Below the pieces are notes generated by a model that saw only the letters and a list, made by a program, of their open reading frames with translations, searched no databases and was not told the origin of the DNA. From positions 1 through 24,473 of IMG/VR virus record IMGVR_UViG_3300004369_000138: a DNA stretch of 24,473 nt; one strand, 5' to 3'. The DNA is from a virus. The translations under genes were made by a program, and so were the position numbers. This document shows, in pieces, positions 1-7,814 of this stretch (position 1 is its first letter; the number at the start of each line of letters is the position of its first letter).

Positions 1-426
1 ACCTTTAGTATCACTATCAGATACCATATCATCTTCATCTAAGAATAATGATGTATTGACTTCTGTACCATCTTCATTAATAATGGTATCTACTCTGTCG
101 TGTATATCATCAAAGTGTTGTGCTTGTGCAACTTGTCTTATCTTTGCACCAGCAGCATGAGTTCTTAATCCTCCACCACCAGTGTCAATGTTTCTTTCTA
201 CAGTTAATGTTGTTCCAGATATATTTTCAACTTTTACATATTCTCTCTGGCTATCACTATCTGGGTCTAAAACTAAATACATGATTACAGAACCAGTGAT
301 AGCTGTATTAGAACTATCAGTTGGTGCTGCATCTACTGAAATTGTAATGTTACTAGCATCTGCTGTTAGTGCACTAGTTATTGTACTTTCGTATGCGTTG
401 CTTAATTTGCTCTCTTGTGCTGCCAT
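1..426 (-). CDS. Virion tail protein, N-terminal part (cut by left edge)
   Basis: Open from an ATG at 426 to the left edge, so 142 residues are seen and the C-terminus is missing. An AGGA ribosome-binding site lies a few bases upstream and the gene begins one base after the stop of its upstream neighbour. Residues about 47-98 form a small beta-rich module seen in many phage tail and connector proteins: a strand ending in REYVKVENISGTTLTVER, then a Gly-rich turn and a THAAGAKIR segment. The connector-like protein at 2400-3344 has a similar module. The residues after it (HFDDIHDRVDTI) look helical and may lead into a longer fibre or tail stem. Tail fibre, tail spike or another distal tail component are all possible; specificity domains would lie outside the window. 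The reading frame is certain, the function only inferred. Confidence 0.75.
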   Translation of the reverse strand, partial: MAAQESKLSNAYESTITSALTADASNITISVDAAPTDSSNTAITGSVIMYLVLDPDSDSQREYVKVENISGTTLTVERNIDTGGGGLRTHAAGAKIRQVAQAQHFDDIHDRVDTIINEDGTEVNTSLFLDEDDMVSDSDTKG

Positions 427-427
427 A

Positions 428-2407
428 TTATCCTAATCTTACCACGCCTAATGTACCAATTCCCATTGTATTAGTAAATAATGATGTAATATCTTCTGCT
501 CTTACACCTCTTATTCTAACAGTACAAAATTGTGTTACAGAACCTATATTAGCATTATTTATCACAGGATATGCAACGCTCTCTACAACTCCTCTGATAG
601 TTTCTGATGGACTATACAATTCTAAAGTAACACTATCGCCTTCTTTTTGTTTAAGCTCTTGATATATTGTTTCTCCTAGGTTTCGTACTTTAATTCGTTT
701 TCTATTTGGTCTTTCTACTTGGTCTGAAATATTTACAGGTATATCAACTACCACTAACTGTGGTCTAGGTAATGCCCTAGCTGATACACTTCTAAATACT
801 GGAGACCCTGTATTGTCATCTGTTGGTTGTAAAACTATTTTTAAGTTTAGGTATCTAGCGTTTCTGTTAATCTGTACTTCTTTTCCACCAAAACCCTGGG
901 TGCTGTCATTAGCTAACTCCCAGTTACTACTATCTGGAAAGTCAATGTTTCCTTCTCTAGTAGATATAAAACTTTGTATTCTTCTGGTATCTACAATCTC
1001 ATCATGCTCTACAGTTGTACCAACCCACTGTTTAACTTCTGATGTGAAGAAATCTATATTAGGTAATATAATATAACCTTCATTTTCATACAAAGATGTT
1101 TCTCTGTATATATCTACACCAGATACTGCTACTACAAATTTACCATTAGCTTGTGTTATACCTGTAATATAACCAGCAGCAGCAGCGTTCATTTTTAAAT
1201 CTCTTGCAAAACCTGCTGTAGGTAAATAATATCTCCATAAAAAACTTTCTGTTGCACTTTCTCTAATTCCACAATATATACTATCTCTTGATGCAAACAT
1301 AAACTTAGGTGTTGTATCTATACCATTTATAACCCATTCTTTAATTAACTGTCTGTTAGCTAATACATACAAGTCATCTGCTGTAACTAAATCTGCTCTG
1401 TAAAATCTACCTATGTCTCTTGACTTCTCTTTAGTTCCAAAAAATACAATACCTTCTGTTGCAGTTATACAATGCACTTCCTCAAATGGTATGTTTGTTT
1501 GACCAAACAATGTCATAGTTCCAGATACATCCTTAACAGAATAAATATCTCCATTAGTAGAAGCTGCTAAAACAACTGCACCTGCATCTATAACTTGTGA
1601 TACATAGTGGCTATCTTCAAATGTAACTATTGCATCTCCATCTGCTAAATCTGAATTACTCCAATTTTTATTAAATGGATTTACTGCCCACAATAACTCT
1701 ACTGTGCCATTGTCTCCAGATATAAATAATTGATTTTTAGCAAACCATACACCTGTTAATCCACCATTAGTAGATTGACCAGTAGTCAATTCTGACCAAG
1801 TATCAGTACCAGCATCATATCTAATTAGTTCTGAATTAGATGTACCATCAGCAGTTGTAAAATAAGCATCAGCACCTACTGCTGTTGCACCTGTAAAATT
1901 ATAATCAATAGTTAAACCAGTTGTTACTGCACTCCAAGTATCTCCATTGTCAGTAGATTTGTATATTGTTGTTTGGTCTGTAACATACATTTCTCCATTA
2001 GTAGTTTGCACTAAATAGTTATTACTACCACTAAAATTTATTTCTTCTGCTGCTGTCTTATATAGTAAATGTACATTGTAAGATGTCTCATCATCTCCAT
2101 GAAATACATCTATACCTTTACTATCAAAAAATCTAGTTACATCTTTATCTACATTGTTTCTTTTGTGTGCGTAATCTAAACCTTGTCCACCAGAAAAATC
2201 ATTACGAGAAAATATCTGACCTATGTTAGTTGTAATATCTTCTGGGTTTTGTCTTAAATCTATTTGTTGATTAGGAAACTCTGCACTTCTAATAACTAAT
2301 TGTCTGTCATTAGATATAGCAGTTCTAAACAATAAGTTATCTAATCTAAAATCATATCCCTTTCTCTGTGGATTAGATACATCAGCAGTGGTAGGTACTC
2401 TAGGCAC
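428..2407 (-). CDS. Putative beta-propeller tail protein (nozzle or tubular type)
   Basis: A 659-residue protein starting at GTG, overlapping the end of the connector-like gene by eight bases, so probably translationally coupled. It is rich in short beta-strand repeats. One clear Asp-box is visible at about residues 151-158 (STDNGDTW), a motif typical of BNR/sialidase-like propeller blades, and a second strand pair ends in GTDTWSEL. The last 150 residues look like a separate beta domain. There is no signal peptide or membrane segment. In short-tailed phages the protein after the adaptor is often a propeller-like nozzle (T7 gp12 is the model), and the position after capsid and connector fits that role. 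A sialidase activity is unlikely because only the Asp-box structural motif, not a catalytic set, is seen. Tail-tube or receptor-binding roles remain possible. Confidence 0.62.
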   Translation of the reverse strand: MPRVPTTADVSNPQRKGYDFRLDNLLFRTAISNDRQLVIRSAEFPNQQIDLRQNPEDITTNIGQIFSRNDFSGGQGLDYAHKRNNVDKDVTRFFDSKGIDVFHGDDETSYNVHLLYKTAAEEINFSGSNNYLVQTTNGEMYVTDQTTIYKSTDNGDTWSAVTTGLTIDYNFTGATAVGADAYFTTADGTSNSELIRYDAGTDTWSELTTGQSTNGGLTGVWFAKNQLFISGDNGTVELLWAVNPFNKNWSNSDLADGDAIVTFEDSHYVSQVIDAGAVVLAASTNGDIYSVKDVSGTMTLFGQTNIPFEEVHCITATEGIVFFGTKEKSRDIGRFYRADLVTADDLYVLANRQLIKEWVINGIDTTPKFMFASRDSIYCGIRESATESFLWRYYLPTAGFARDLKMNAAAAGYITGITQANGKFVVAVSGVDIYRETSLYENEGYIILPNIDFFTSEVKQWVGTTVEHDEIVDTRRIQSFISTREGNIDFPDSSNWELANDSTQGFGGKEVQINRNARYLNLKIVLQPTDDNTGSPVFRSVSARALPRPQLVVVDIPVNISDQVERPNRKRIKVRNLGETIYQELKQKEGDSVTLELYSPSETIRGVVESVAYPVINNANIGSVTQFCTVRIRGVRAEDITSLFTNTMGIGTLGVVRLG

Positions 2408-3344
2408 TTGGATATACCACGCTGTTTAAACTGACAGGTTCTGGGTATCTAGCTCTTAGGTCTTTCCTAGCTTGTTGTATAAGTATTTGTTGATACTGTA
2501 GTAATGAGTTTCTGATATTAGATGATGAACCCACTGGATATACATTAGCTTGTATTGAGTCTGTTATATACTCAGTTGTTGCTGCAGGTATATCTTTACC
2601 AGCTATCATTTGTGCAGCTACTCCTGCCATAATAATTGGCTCATACTCTGTTTCTAAACCAACATCAGCAAGTGTAGTTAACTCACTAGATACTTCACCA
2701 AACTTTTTCTTAAATGTACAATGTACATCTACTCCAGTTTGTATTCCAAAAAACTGTACAACTTTACCAGTAGATGTAACAGATGTAGGTACATCAATAA
2801 GCTCTACTGATACACCTCTAAACTGAACTGTAGTTTCATTACCATTAGCAAGTGTTGTGTATTGTGAAACTGCTTTTAATGGTGCAACTATTCTACTGTC
2901 ATCACTACCAGTAAGAGCTACATAACCATTAGCACTTGTAATAGTTTGTGTCTCTACTGCAAACAATGTTGGATATAAATTTTCTATTTGGTCCTTTACT
3001 GCGTTAAAAACATTAAGTCTTATAAATGGAGGATTTATTTTTACAAGGTCTCCCTGTGCATGTGTAGCAGCAGTAGTACCTCTTGCTCCTCTTTTAACAA
3101 TTAATGTTTCATCTGCTGTATTCAATGATACAACCATCATAAGTTCTTGATTGATTTCTATAAATGCACCTGCACCCATAGCATCTTCTTCTTCAGTAGT
3201 TAAGAAGTCTGATTCGTAAGAAACTGTTGTAGATGTTGTATCTGATATTTCTAGTCTTAAATTAGTAAATGATTGAATGTCATCATTTGGTTCTAAATAT
3301 TCTCTGAAAACTCTATCAACTAGATTGCCTATGGTTGTACTCAT
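2400..3344 (-). CDS. Putative head-tail connector or adaptor protein
   Basis: A 314-residue protein starting at ATG 3344, directly downstream of the major capsid gene and a strong stem-loop. The N-terminus (TIGNLVDRVFREYLEP) looks helical. Residues about 60-103 form the small beta module ending in KRGARGTTAATHAQGD that recurs in phage structural proteins and also occurs in the tail protein at the left edge. The remainder mixes helix and strand and includes VFNAVKDQIENLYPTLF, a helical stretch I associate with similar proteins next to capsid genes in marine phages. Its place between capsid and tail genes suggests it joins the portal vertex to the tail. No Shine-Dalgarno sequence is obvious, so the start is chosen by frame length and family-like N-terminus. 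A minor capsid or decoration role cannot be excluded. Confidence 0.6.
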   Translation of the reverse strand: MSTTIGNLVDRVFREYLEPNDDIQSFTNLRLEISDTTSTTVSYESDFLTTEEEDAMGAGAFIEINQELMMVVSLNTADETLIVKRGARGTTAATHAQGDLVKINPPFIRLNVFNAVKDQIENLYPTLFAVETQTITSANGYVALTGSDDSRIVAPLKAVSQYTTLANGNETTVQFRGVSVELIDVPTSVTSTGKVVQFFGIQTGVDVHCTFKKKFGEVSSELTTLADVGLETEYEPIIMAGVAAQMIAGKDIPAATTEYITDSIQANVYPVGSSSNIRNSLLQYQQILIQQARKDLRARYPEPVSLNSVVYPSA

Positions 3345-3363
3345 GATATTAGATTCTAGCAGA

Positions 3364-3396
3364 ACTTAGGGCAGAGTGGTGGTTCTGCCCATAAGT
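3364..3396 (-). terminator. Strong stem-loop between capsid and connector genes
   Basis: The two arms GGGCAGA (3369-3375) and TCTGCCC (3384-3390) pair perfectly, and after a single bulged base at 3391 five more pairs (ACTTA/TAAGT) extend the stem to twelve pairs. The loop has eight bases. On the minus-strand transcript no T-run follows, so this is more likely a leaky terminator, pause or mRNA-processing hairpin than a full intrinsic terminator. It sits in a 66-base gap right after the major capsid stop codon, where such structures commonly lower downstream expression relative to capsid protein. Confidence 0.6.
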
Positions 3397-3410
3397 CCTA
3401 TAATTTAATT

Positions 3411-4421
3411 TTAGCTTACGCCATTAATTACTGCGTGGTATTCTGCAGGTCCTTTATCAAGACCAATTTCCATATATACACGCTTTGAGATTGCTGCTGC
3501 ATCATCATTGTCTGTATCTTCTACGAATACAGCACCTTTACCTGGGATGTTTAAGAAACAAACATCTAGGTATGCAAGGTCAAGAATGAATGCTTTGTCA
3601 GAAGGAACAAATTCGTTCACTACTAATCCCATGTTTCCAAATGGTGTGATGATGGTGTCAATGTTGATACCAGCGATATTTCTATCTCTTGGTAACACTG
3701 CCATCTTTTGGTTTCCTTGTGCAACAAGTCCTTGGTTTAAATCAAGAACTGAACCTGGTCTTGCGAACAAGACTGTGTTTTGCATTGGAGCTCCAGCATC
3801 ATACATAAGTTTTAATGTTTCAGAAACTGCTGTGTAATCTAATGATTGTGCTGTTCCTGTTCCATCATTATTTGTATCGTGTGCATAAGCTGATGAACCA
3901 TTTCCTGATGCTACCCATTCTGCGATTCCTCGCATCTCTCTTGGGTTACCATCTGTTCCATCATTGAAAGTAGCATTAAAGAACTCAAACTCAACTTCTC
4001 TTGCGATTTTGCTGAGTAGCTCTTCTAATTGAAATGCCATTTCATCATTTATTGGGTTAGAACCTTCAAAAGCTGCTGTTCCAGATTCCATAGCTTGGGA
4101 GTTCAAATATCCTGTTGAACCTAAAGCAGAGTATGTTAACTTTACACCCTGATTCCAGATTTGTACACAGTCTATTGCTGAACTTCTGCTTCTACCAAAA
4201 TATGATGGAGTTCCACCTTCTGCAACTGCTGTGTAGCTGTTAACTGTAGGTGTATCCACTTTTTGGGTTTGGAATACTGGAGAATTAAGAAGTTTACCAC
4301 CTGTTAAACCACCCACCATGGATAGTAGAGGTGTTCTTCTTGCACCAACTTTAAATAGTTCACCTGTAAAATTGTTAATCTCACTTACTGAGATTGGGTT
4401 TGGTGAGCCTATAGCTGCCAT
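3411..4421 (-). CDS. Major capsid protein (HK97-fold, SU10-like type)
   Basis: A 336-residue protein beginning at ATG 4421 with an AGGAGA ribosome-binding site seven bases upstream, one of the best in the window. It follows the scaffold gene, as expected for a shell protein. The N-terminal stretch RRTPLLSMVGG and later TPSYFGRSRSSAIDCVQIW resemble major capsid proteins of the SU10/DUF5309-like branch of the HK97 fold. A long helix with EEMAFQ-like composition (about residues 125-150, ending EVEFEFFNATF) would match the spine helix. No maturation-protease gene is visible in the window and the length is normal for an unprocessed capsid protein. It forms the icosahedral shell around the portal. 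The family is judged from memory; the fold is inference, the capsid role is well supported by context. Confidence 0.82.
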   Translation of the reverse strand: MAAIGSPNPISVSEINNFTGELFKVGARRTPLLSMVGGLTGGKLLNSPVFQTQKVDTPTVNSYTAVAEGGTPSYFGRSRSSAIDCVQIWNQGVKLTYSALGSTGYLNSQAMESGTAAFEGSNPINDEMAFQLEELLSKIAREVEFEFFNATFNDGTDGNPREMRGIAEWVASGNGSSAYAHDTNNDGTGTAQSLDYTAVSETLKLMYDAGAPMQNTVLFARPGSVLDLNQGLVAQGNQKMAVLPRDRNIAGINIDTIITPFGNMGLVVNEFVPSDKAFILDLAYLDVCFLNIPGKGAVFVEDTDNDDAAAISKRVYMEIGLDKGPAEYHAVINGVS

Positions 4422-4443
4422 TTTATTCTCCTATAAATTTTTA

Positions 4444-4464
4444 TCTAGGAGCTTTTCTCCTAGA
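4444..4464 (-). promoter_or_regulatory. Stem-loop between scaffold stop and capsid ribosome-binding site
   Basis: Perfect eight-pair stem, TCTAGGAG (4444-4451) with CTCCTAGA (4457-4464), and a five-base loop. It begins two bases after the scaffold stop codon and ends about 20 bases before the capsid ribosome-binding site. The minus-strand copy carries an AGGAG in one arm, so a second ribosome-binding-like sequence is held in double strand. No T-run follows, so termination is unlikely. A role in processing, or in separating scaffold from capsid translation, is inferred. Confidence 0.5.
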
Positions 4465-4465
4465 C

Positions 4466-4915
4466 TTACTTGTCTTTTAGCTCGTTAAGAGCCATCATTT
4501 TAGACGCAATACTGTCTCTAACTCTGCCAGTTTTTTGTGCTTGGGCTATTTGGTCAGTTATATTTGGAGTTTCGTTAATGGCTTTTGCTGTCTGCTGTAA
4601 AGCATCCAGTCTATTTTGACCTTCGTTTACTGTACTACGAATACTGTCTTGTTGTCCACTAACAATTTCTTCTCCAAATTCTTCAGACAAAAACTCTTTT
4701 AAAGCATTTACTTCAAGGTCGCCTTCGTACATCAAATCTGCAGCTTTTCCAACACCCTTATTTCTGTCTAATCCAACTTCTTTGAACAAGTTGTCTCTCT
4801 CTTTGGATTGATATGAAATCAACTCCTCTTTAAGAGCTTTGTTCTCTTCACGAATTGCTTTCCAATTCTTATCAGATTCTACTGAACCTTCAGTGTTTTC
4901 AATATTTTCAGACAT
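4466..4915 (-). CDS. Capsid scaffolding protein
   Basis: A 149-residue acidic, helix-rich protein just upstream of the major capsid gene. The open frame extends 14 codons further up, but the ATG at 4915 has a GGAG site eight bases before it and gives a sensible N-terminus (MSENIENTEGSVES), so it is taken as the start. Residues about 20-50 (WKAIREENKALKEELISYQ) have heptad-like spacing and should form a coiled coil; the C-terminal 30 residues are helical and end in basic and Leu residues, the usual place for capsid contact. Composition, size and position are typical of phage scaffold proteins, which guide shell assembly and then leave. There is no protease domain. Confidence 0.72.
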   Translation of the reverse strand: MSENIENTEGSVESDKNWKAIREENKALKEELISYQSKERDNLFKEVGLDRNKGVGKAADLMYEGDLEVNALKEFLSEEFGEEIVSGQQDSIRSTVNEGQNRLDALQQTAKAINETPNITDQIAQAQKTGRVRDSIASKMMALNELKDK

Positions 4916-5084
4916 TTGCTGTCTCCTATCTATAAATAATATTTTTACAAGTGCCATCTATGTAATGCACTGAGCTTAAACTACTTATTATTTATTTTCC
5001 ATGTCTTGTTAGTAGGCATCAAGACAGTAATCGTATGTCTCCTGGTCAAGTTTTACCCCTAGACCTAGGAATAGGGTCGTAATT
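4916..5084 (-). promoter_or_regulatory. Leader between predicted promoter and scaffold gene
   Basis: About 160 bases of transcribed leader with no gene I can support. Right at the expected transcript start (5055-5078) lie competing short stems: ACCCTA with TAGGGGT (one bulge), or GACC with GGTC, both around a CCTAGG dyad. A GGAGAC ribosome-binding-like sequence further along precedes only a very short frame (ATG at about 5017, twelve codons). A structured 5' leader that protects or regulates the capsid transcript is the simplest reading; this is inference. Confidence 0.35.
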
Positions 5085-5111
5085 ATTATATCATAATTTA
5101 CAGGTATGCAA
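5085..5111 (-). promoter_or_regulatory. Predicted sigma-70-like promoter for the capsid-tail unit
   Basis: On the minus strand a perfect TATAAT (5090-5085) is preceded by TG one base away, giving the extended -10 form TGATATAAT. A TTGCAT box at 5111-5106 lies 15 bases upstream (16 if read as CTTGCA). It sits in the only gap of about 200 bases inside the gene array, just after the stop of the packaging and internal-protein operon and ahead of scaffold and capsid. The predicted transcript would start near 5078, at the base of a hairpin. Confidence 0.55.
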
Positions 5112-5112
5112 G

Positions 5113-5124
5113 TTGTTTAAACAA
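5113..5124. promoter_or_regulatory. Perfect 12-base palindrome at promoter
   Basis: TTGTTTAAACAA lies immediately after the stop codon of the 288-residue gene and abuts the predicted -35 box of the capsid promoter. Twelve-base perfect symmetry next to a promoter fits a binding site for a dimeric regulator, but it is short and AT-rich, so chance is possible. Confidence 0.3.
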
Positions 5125-5991
5125 TTATTGTTCTATAAGACCTGTAACAGCTCCTGCTTGTGTAGTTCTAGCTCCTGCTTGTATTGCACTACCTGCTAAC
5201 TGCTGTCTAAGAATATTACTTACTTGTCTAAAGTCTTCTACATCACCAAGCTCTAATCCTTCTACTATGTCTTGTATATCTGGTATATCTCTACCTTGTG
5301 CGAATGCTTGTTGCTGTATATTTTGAACTTGATTAAATGCTTGTCTTGCAGATTGTGGGTCTAAACCTTGTTGTCTAAGTGCTTCAACTGCTTCTATAGA
5401 TATCTCTGTTCCAGCTAATAATGCTTGACCACCAATCTGTGCTCTTACTACATTTTGTGATACAACATCTCTAGCTGCAATAGTACCTGCAATTATCTGC
5501 TGACCTAGTTGTGGGTCAATAGCACTAGCTATAATCTCTTCATCAGTTAATGTTCTTCCAAAGTTTCTTTGATAGTATTCTTTTACCTGTGGTATTCCTG
5601 TAATTATATTGCTATACACTGTATTTATTCTTGTTCCTAATTCATCAGGCGATACAATGTTTTGTATTAGTTGTTTCTTTCTGTCATTAGTAAGTATGAC
5701 ATCTGGATTAATACCTATAGATTCAAACTTTCTTTTGTATCCATCTATGACTTGTGTAAACTCTGCTTCTGTATATTTAGTAGTGATACCATCTGGATTT
5801 AAGTTACCAGGATAATAAGTTTGATAAGCATTAGATGTACGAACTGCTTGTATTGCTTGTTGTGAATCATTACCTGATTCAACAAATGCTGTAACATATA
5901 TGTTTAACAATTCATCTGGCAACAAATTACCAAACTTTTTCCTAGATGCTTCTTTTAAATTATTAAAACCTGCTGTAGTTATGTTAGCCAT
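5125..5991 (-). CDS. Helical phage protein, putative internal virion protein
   Basis: A 288-residue protein starting at an ATG that shares its first bases with the stop of the 606-residue gene (TAATG junction), so the two are coupled. It is almost wholly helical, rich in Gln, Ala and Ile, with no membrane segment, signal peptide or catalytic motif that I can see. Residues about 60-100 contain YYPGNLNPDGITTKYTEA and a helical stretch ending GINPD. The C-terminal 100 residues have repeated QQ/AFAQ helices (NQVQNIQQQAFAQGRD), a composition common in T7-like internal core proteins. It is the last gene of the packaging and internal-protein transcript. I do not recognise the family. Internal core or ejection protein is inferred only from context and composition. 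Confidence 0.6.
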   Translation of the reverse strand: MANITTAGFNNLKEASRKKFGNLLPDELLNIYVTAFVESGNDSQQAIQAVRTSNAYQTYYPGNLNPDGITTKYTEAEFTQVIDGYKRKFESIGINPDVILTNDRKKQLIQNIVSPDELGTRINTVYSNIITGIPQVKEYYQRNFGRTLTDEEIIASAIDPQLGQQIIAGTIAARDVVSQNVVRAQIGGQALLAGTEISIEAVEALRQQGLDPQSARQAFNQVQNIQQQAFAQGRDIPDIQDIVEGLELGDVEDFRQVSNILRQQLAGSAIQAGARTTQAGAVTGLIEQ

Positions 5992-7811
5992 TATGTACTA
6001 AATCCTCTCTGCACACCTGTTTTACTTACACCAACTGAACTTGCAACACTGTCAGATAAATCATCTACTACTTTTGCTATGTTTTTGTTTAAACCATAAG
6101 CAGTTAATTCTTGTACTGCAGTGTTTTGGTCATTAGCAAGTAGTACATTTAACCAGTTCTCTGATGTCTCATCTATTCTCTCTCCTAAGAATTGAAATGA
6201 ATAGTTTTGCCATGGTGCTGCTATTTGTTTATATGTTAAGTTTTCGTCATATATATTTGAATTAAATAAAACTTTCCTTTGTGCTTTTAATTCTTGTTGT
6301 AATAAATCTGCACCTTCATCTGGGTTCTCTGCGTTTCTTATTATTCCTGCATAGTCTTGTAATTTGGCTTCATCTAATGCACCATATACTGGACCTAACC
6401 ACTCTAATGCTAATGCTCTAGCTGCAGCATATCCAGTTTTAGTTTGGTCTACTTCGCCTTTACCTTCTAACCAGTTTGTAATTCTTTCATCAACTTGTAT
6501 TCCTGATGTTACATCTGATAATGCTTGTATTTGTTCTGATGCTTTGACTCCATCAAAATCACCAAATGTAACTTTGTCTGCAAACCATTCAGCTAACGAA
6601 TTACCATTAGCATCTCTAATAGTATCTGCATTAGCAATACCAGCATTTTTCATAATTTGTAAATATAATATTCTGTTTTGGTCTAGTAGTGTTTTAGCAT
6701 CAGCAGGAAAATCAGCATCTCCAATACCTCTACCTTTAGAAGTTACTAACCAATCTCTTTCTTCTTTTGTGCTGTTGTTCCACCATTCTGTGTTAGACCA
6801 TTCTTCAGTTGTTATGTCTCTATTTTCTACATATCCTTCTACCCATAAAGCAAACATTTCATCATCACTTTTAAGCCATGGTCTACCTAATGTTGCTTTT
6901 TCAAAATTGTTAAGGAATCCTACAAAAGGACTATCACCAGTAGTAATAACTTTTTCGTCTAATTCATTTACATTTCCAAAAAATACTGAGCTTGTCCACA
7001 TAGTGTCTGATGCCTGTACTACATCTGGTCTTTCTCTACCACTATATAACATATCTAATCCTATATCAGATGCAGCGTAACGCATGTACATCATAGTTTC
7101 AGGAACTTGCCATACTACAAACTTGTTACCTTGGTACTCCCATATCTGACTGTCTACAAAACCTGTACTTAATTCTGCACTACCAGTATTAGTTGTTGTT
7201 ACTGCTGTCGTATCTGTTACTTTGTCTGCTCCTGCATCTTCAGCAGATGTTCCAGCATCTGGTCCTTCTGTTATATCTACAGTATTTAAAGAATAACCAT
7301 TACCTAGTGCTGTTTTTAAATTTGCATTACTAAATACTCTTTCTCCACCTGCAGGTGCATCTTTTCTATAAATAGCAATACCTGCTTCATATTGTGAAGG
7401 AGTAAATCCATATTCATCTGGTTGTTCTGTAACAGTTGGAGTAGGTTTTGGAGTAGGTGTTGGAGTAGGTGTTGGAGTAGGTGCATAAACTTGTTCTTCT
7501 ACTTCATCCATTGGTGGTCTATCATCTACAAAACGAGATGTAGTTGGACCTGCAGGTGGTGCTGATGGTTTACTAGGTTTTGTATCTTGTAGTGCTGGTT
7601 TTGGTTTAGGTGTTGGTTTTGGTTTATTTGCTACAGTCCTTGTAAATAATCTTTTTTCTGATTCTGTTAATGGATTAACTGGTTGATTATTAGATTTTTT
7701 TAAATCTCTAATTCTTTGATTGTACAATACTTCTTCATACTCTTCTTTTGATATACGCTCACTAACTAAATCAATTAGTAACTGTCTCTGTTCTTGTGGT
7801 GTCAATGCCAT
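5991..7811 (-). CDS. Large protein with Thr-Pro linker, putative virion protein
   Basis: A 606-residue protein beginning at ATG 7811, three bases after the upstream stop, with an AGG site. Residues 1-40 are helical and charged. Residues about 63-127 form a Pro/Lys/Thr-rich linker that includes an uninterrupted run of Thr-Pro dipeptides (about 111-120) encoded by a 12-base tandem repeat. After the linker comes a segment with LKTALGNGY (165-173), a motif also found near the N-terminus of the 341-residue protein. The C-terminal half is helical (WFADKVTFGDFDG, GYAAARALALEWLGPVYGA). The layout, helical head, extended linker and globular body, suits a structural protein spanning two sites in the particle. 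No enzymatic motif is visible and the family is not recognised. Confidence 0.6.
   Translation of the reverse strand: MALTPQEQRQLLIDLVSERISKEEYEEVLYNQRIRDLKKSNNQPVNPLTESEKRLFTRTVANKPKPTPKPKPALQDTKPSKPSAPPAGPTTSRFVDDRPPMDEVEEQVYAPTPTPTPTPTPKPTPTVTEQPDEYGFTPSQYEAGIAIYRKDAPAGGERVFSNANLKTALGNGYSLNTVDITEGPDAGTSAEDAGADKVTDTTAVTTTNTGSAELSTGFVDSQIWEYQGNKFVVWQVPETMMYMRYAASDIGLDMLYSGRERPDVVQASDTMWTSSVFFGNVNELDEKVITTGDSPFVGFLNNFEKATLGRPWLKSDDEMFALWVEGYVENRDITTEEWSNTEWWNNSTKEERDWLVTSKGRGIGDADFPADAKTLLDQNRILYLQIMKNAGIANADTIRDANGNSLAEWFADKVTFGDFDGVKASEQIQALSDVTSGIQVDERITNWLEGKGEVDQTKTGYAAARALALEWLGPVYGALDEAKLQDYAGIIRNAENPDEGADLLQQELKAQRKVLFNSNIYDENLTYKQIAAPWQNYSFQFLGERIDETSENWLNVLLANDQNTAVQELTAYGLNKNIAKVVDDLSDSVASSVGVSKTGVQRGFST
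7436..7483. repeat. 12-base tandem repeat coding Thr-Pro
   Basis: Four adjacent copies of TTGGAGTAGGTG (the first differs at the last base) lie inside the linker of the 606-residue protein. Each unit encodes Thr-Pro-Thr-Pro on the minus strand. Such a repeat can gain or lose units by replication slippage without breaking the frame, so linker length may vary between relatives. Confidence 0.85.
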
Positions 7812-7814
7812 AAT

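Noticed and set aside
4913-4957. Longer scaffold protein starting at ATG 4957
   Set aside because: No ribosome-binding site before 4957, while the GGAG site encoded within this stretch lies properly ahead of ATG 4915.
6364-7080. Plus-strand open frame of 238 codons
   Set aside because: Lies antisense inside the 606-residue gene, has low-complexity Ser/Leu/Pro composition typical of a shadow frame in AT-rich coding DNA, and no ribosome-binding site.
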